Shown here: positions 50,994 to 53,073 of the stretch, piece after piece
How the letters are laid out: each line of letters begins with the position of its first letter
Position numbering within the stretch: the stretch's first letter is position 1
From: an uncultured Clostridia bacterium
GTDB lineage: Bacteria; Bacillota; Clostridia; TANB77; CAG-508
Direction of reading: 5' to 3'
DNA: 53,073 nucleotides
Assembly (NCBI GenBank): GCA_944387425.1
Contig: CALXEV010000007.1
Span: 1 to 53,073, forward strand
Notes under the pieces: generated by a model
Database searches by the model: none
Seen by the model: the letters and a program-made list of their open reading frames with translations, nothing else
What the model was told of the DNA's origin: nothing
Position numbers and translations under genes: made by a program

Positions 50994-52863
50994 AAATAAA
51001 ATTTTTTAAGACATTTTCAAAAATGATTGACAGAATTTTTTCTTCACTTACCCCATATAAATCTTCCAATTCTTGTACTGAACCATGTTGAATAAATTTA
51101 TCAGGATAAGAAAATTCTCGCATTTCTATACCATCTAATTTGTTATCTACAATTAGTTCTTTTATTGCTGTTCCTAATCCGTCTATACTTGTGCCATCTT
51201 CAATTGTAATAACATTTTTTGTTTTCTTTATGCTTTCTATTACTGTTTTTTCATCTAATGGTTTTAAAAATCTTGCATTAATTACCTCTACACTTGTCCC
51301 ATTACTTTCTAGCTTTTTAGCTATTTTCATGGCTTTTGCTACCATTTTTCCAATTGCAATTATACTTAAATCTTTGCCTTTTTGCAAAACTTCTGCTTGT
51401 CCTAACTTTATTTGTTCATGTTTTTGGAATTTTATTTCTTCATCTTCTCCACCTCTAGGATATCTTATTACAATTGGGCTTTTACCCTCTACTGCAAATT
51501 CTAACATATCTTCTAATTCTTTAAAATCTTTTGGTGCTAAAATTGTTAGGTTTGGTACAAGTCTAAAAAATGCCATATCTAAAGTTCCTTGATGTGTTTC
51601 ACCATCTGCACCTACAACTCCAGCTCTATCTACACACATTATTACAGGTAAATTTTGCATTGCAACATCATGTATTACTTGGTCATAAGCTCTTTGATAA
51701 AAAGATGAATATATAGGGACTACAGGCAACATTCCTTCAATAGCCATTCCAGCAGCCATTGTAACAGCATGTTGTTCAGCTATTCCCACATCAAAAAATC
51801 TCTTTGGAAATTCTTTTTGAAATTGTGAAAGCCCAGTTCCATCTTTCATTGATGCAGTGATAGCTACAATTTTTGGATTTTTCTTTGCTAATTCTACTAG
51901 TTTATTTCCAAAAACTTTTGAATAGTCTGTTTTCTTTTCTTTTTTACTTTTTCCCGTTTCTAAATCAAATGGTGCTGTTGCATGATATTTATCTGGCTCT
52001 TTTTCAGCAATTTCATAGCCTTTACCTTTTTTTGTTAATACATGTATTAAAACAGGTCCATTTACTTGTTTACTAAGTGTTAATATACTCTCTAGTTTTT
52101 CTATATTATGACCATCTACTGGGCCTAAATATGTAAATCCAATATCTTCAAAATACATTTTATGAATTACTAGTTGCATTATTGCTCTTTTTATATTTTG
52201 AACTAGCTTGACTATAGGTTTTCCAATAACAGGCACTTTGGAAATTTCTCTTTTTATTATTTTATTTATTCTTGTATATGCTCTTTTAGTTCTTAATTTA
52301 CCCAAAAATTTGTTTAATCCTCCTACATTTGGAGATATACTCATTTCGTTATCATTTAAAATTACTGTTATTTTTGACCTACTACAGCCTGCATCATTTA
52401 AAGCTTCTAATGCCATTCCTCCTGTTAAAGCACCATCACCTATAACTGCGACTACGGAATTATTTTTGCCCTCTAAGTCTCTTGCTCTTGCCATTCCTAA
52501 AGCTGCTGATATTGATGTACTACTATGTCCTGTATTAAAACAATCCGCTTCTGATTCATTTGTTTTTGGAAATCCTGCTATTCCATTTAATTTTCTTATA
52601 TTTTTTAATTCTTTTTTCCTACCTGTTAAAATTTTATGAACATAACTTTGATGACCAACATCCCATATTATCTTGTCATCTGGCACATTAAATATAGAAT
52701 GTATAGCTATTGTTAATTCAACAACTCCTAAATTTGAAGCTAAATGTCCTCCATTTTTCGATACAACATCTAGTATATATTCTCTTATTTCTTGTGCAAG
52801 TTCTTCTTTTTGCTTTAGTGTTAGTTTTTTTAAGTCCTCTGGTGAATTGATTTGTTCTAACAT
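50989..52863 (-). CDS. dxs: 1-deoxy-D-xylulose-5-phosphate synthase with IS-derived C-terminus
   Basis: Dxs condenses pyruvate and glyceraldehyde-3-phosphate with thiamine diphosphate, the first step of the MEP isoprenoid pathway. The 624-residue protein has the N-terminal HLASNLGVVELTIAIH region, ThDP-binding GDGALTGGMALEALNDAG and NDNEMSI, DVGIAEQHAVTMAAGMA and DRAGVVGADGETHQG. The final 13 residues (after KIL) are encoded by the inserted element and replace the original seven (DKLKIKL), which survive beyond the element. The core is intact, so the enzyme is probably functional. It starts 45 nt after the hydrogenase stop. Confidence 0.96.
   Translation of the reverse strand: MLEQINSPEDLKKLTLKQKEELAQEIREYILDVVSKNGGHLASNLGVVELTIAIHSIFNVPDDKIIWDVGHQSYVHKILTGRKKELKNIRKLNGIAGFPKTNESEADCFNTGHSSTSISAALGMARARDLEGKNNSVVAVIGDGALTGGMALEALNDAGCSRSKITVILNDNEMSISPNVGGLNKFLGKLRTKRAYTRINKIIKREISKVPVIGKPIVKLVQNIKRAIMQLVIHKMYFEDIGFTYLGPVDGHNIEKLESILTLSKQVNGPVLIHVLTKKGKGYEIAEKEPDKYHATAPFDLETGKSKKEKKTDYSKVFGNKLVELAKKNPKIVAITASMKDGTGLSQFQKEFPKRFFDVGIAEQHAVTMAAGMAIEGMLPVVPIYSSFYQRAYDQVIHDVAMQNLPVIMCVDRAGVVGADGETHQGTLDMAFFRLVPNLTILAPKDFKELEDMLEFAVEGKSPIVIRYPRGGEDEEIKFQKHEQIKLGQAEVLQKGKDLSIIAIGKMVAKAMKIAKKLESNGTSVEVINARFLKPLDEKTVIESIKKTKNVITIEDGTSIDGLGTAIKELIVDNKLDGIEMREFSYPDKFIQHGSVQELEDLYGVSEEKILSIIFENVLKNFIY
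51033..51059 (+). repeat. Right 27-bp target-site duplication, within dxs
   Basis: Exact copy of 49443-49469. This copy is still read as dxs codons. Confidence 0.92.
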
Positions 52864-52908
52864 CTTGCTCCAACATCCCTTCTTTCATATCAAGCAATGG
52901 TAATTTTT

Positions 52909-53073
52909 TTAGTCTATATTATATTTTGGTCTTTCTACATAGTGTGTATGTAATAATTTATGAGCTAAGTGGCTTCCTGGAGCCTCTAAATATTCCGCAT
53001 ATATTTGTTTTAAAATTGGGTTTTCATGTGATTTTCTAATTTTGCTCTTTTCGTCAATTGAATATAAGGCTTC
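52909..53073 (-). CDS. [FeFe]-hydrogenase large subunit, C-terminal fragment
   Basis: The gene enters from the right edge; 54 codons and a TAA stop (52909-52911) are visible. The residues IRKSHENPILKQIYAEYLEAPGSHLAHKLLHTHY (described as a region, about 12-45 of the fragment) match the conserved small C-terminal tail of monomeric or NAD-linked [FeFe]-hydrogenases. The family catalyses reversible hydrogen formation in fermenting anaerobes. Subtype cannot be decided without the cluster-binding part. It was identified by translating the minus strand at the edge. Confidence 0.75.
   Translation of the reverse strand, partial: EALYSIDEKSKIRKSHENPILKQIYAEYLEAPGSHLAHKLLHTHYVERPKYNID

Larger units (their letters stand above)
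49470..51032 (+). mobile_element. IS1202-type (ISNCY-like) insertion sequence, apparently intact
   Basis: The element is 1563 bp. Imperfect 27-bp terminal inverted repeats (49470-49496 and 51006-51032) match at about 21 of 27 positions and share ATGTCTTAA at the inner end. A second copy of the terminal motif follows the left end (49497-49521). It is flanked by an exact 27-bp direct duplication (49443-49469 and 51033-51059), the length known for IS1202. One full-length transposase is encoded. The perfect duplication suggests a recent insertion. Confidence 0.92.

Overview
The window looks like chromosome from a strictly anaerobic, endospore-forming, very AT-rich member of the Firmicutes (Clostridia, probably a gut or other host-associated lineage). 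The basis is the very low GC, strong AGGAGG-type ribosome binding sites, a complete spoIIAA-spoIIAB-sigF operon with spoIID and a spoIIQ-like gene, and the C-terminus of an [FeFe]-hydrogenase at the right edge. No tRNA, rRNA, CRISPR array or prophage was found. I cannot name the species.

Layout. 0.1-3.2 kb: a compositionally distinct DUF84/YjjX-type NTPase gene, then a three-gene operon with two paralogous transglutaminase-like proteins. 3.4-10.4 kb: a proline-rich spore-coat-like gene, guaA, an alkaline-phosphatase-superfamily gene, a compositionally distinct HIT-domain gene, murD overlapping a cytidylate-kinase-like gene, and a 29-codon Asn-rich mini-gene. 10.4-15.2 kb: tig, clpP and clpX, then a stand-alone AAA_14/DUF4143 ATPase behind phased 32-bp repeats. 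15.4-19 kb: the sporulation cluster spoIIAA-spoIIAB-sigF-spoIID-spoIIQ. 19.2-27.1 kb: mutS, miaB and addA. 27.3-30.9 kb: an orphan CxxC gene, rpsO and pnp with structured leaders, and a small heptad-repeat coiled-coil gene. 31.1-36.4 kb: an ABC-2 exporter operon with a DUF4116 protein, and recN. 36.56-36.76 kb: a structured ncRNA with its own promoter and terminator. 36.8-45.3 kb: a third transglutaminase-like gene upstream of uvrA, an acyltransferase-3 gene, and a HipA/CtkA-like kinase pair directly upstream of uvrB. 45.4-53 kb: another compositionally distinct small gene, a heterodimeric ABC exporter, an intact IS1202-type insertion sequence inside the 3' end of dxs, then dxs and the hydrogenase fragment.

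How it works together. Most genes are housekeeping: DNA repair (MutS, UvrA, UvrB, RecN, AddA), protein quality control (Tig, ClpX, ClpP), RNA processing (Pnp, MiaB, S15), and GMP, isoprenoid and peptidoglycan precursor synthesis. The sporulation cluster encodes the forespore sigma-F switch followed by the engulfment machinery (SpoIID, SpoIIQ) in one co-directional run.

Main leads. (1) An IS1202-like element (49470-51032) with an exact 27-bp target duplication that replaced the last codons of dxs; the original tail and terminator can still be read on the far side. (2) An unassigned ~195-nt multibranched ncRNA carrying an anti-Shine-Dalgarno-like motif. (3) Four scattered single-gene units (627, 6945, 27269, 45572) of foreign-looking codon use, each with a near-consensus promoter of 17-bp spacing, a strong RBS and a hairpin terminator. 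(4) A HipA/CtkA-like kinase with a 74-residue partner. (5) A family of transglutaminase-like proteins of unknown role. (6) Phased operator-like repeats and a 17-bp flanking direct repeat around the AAA_14 gene. (7) Dispersed REP-like intergenic repeats.
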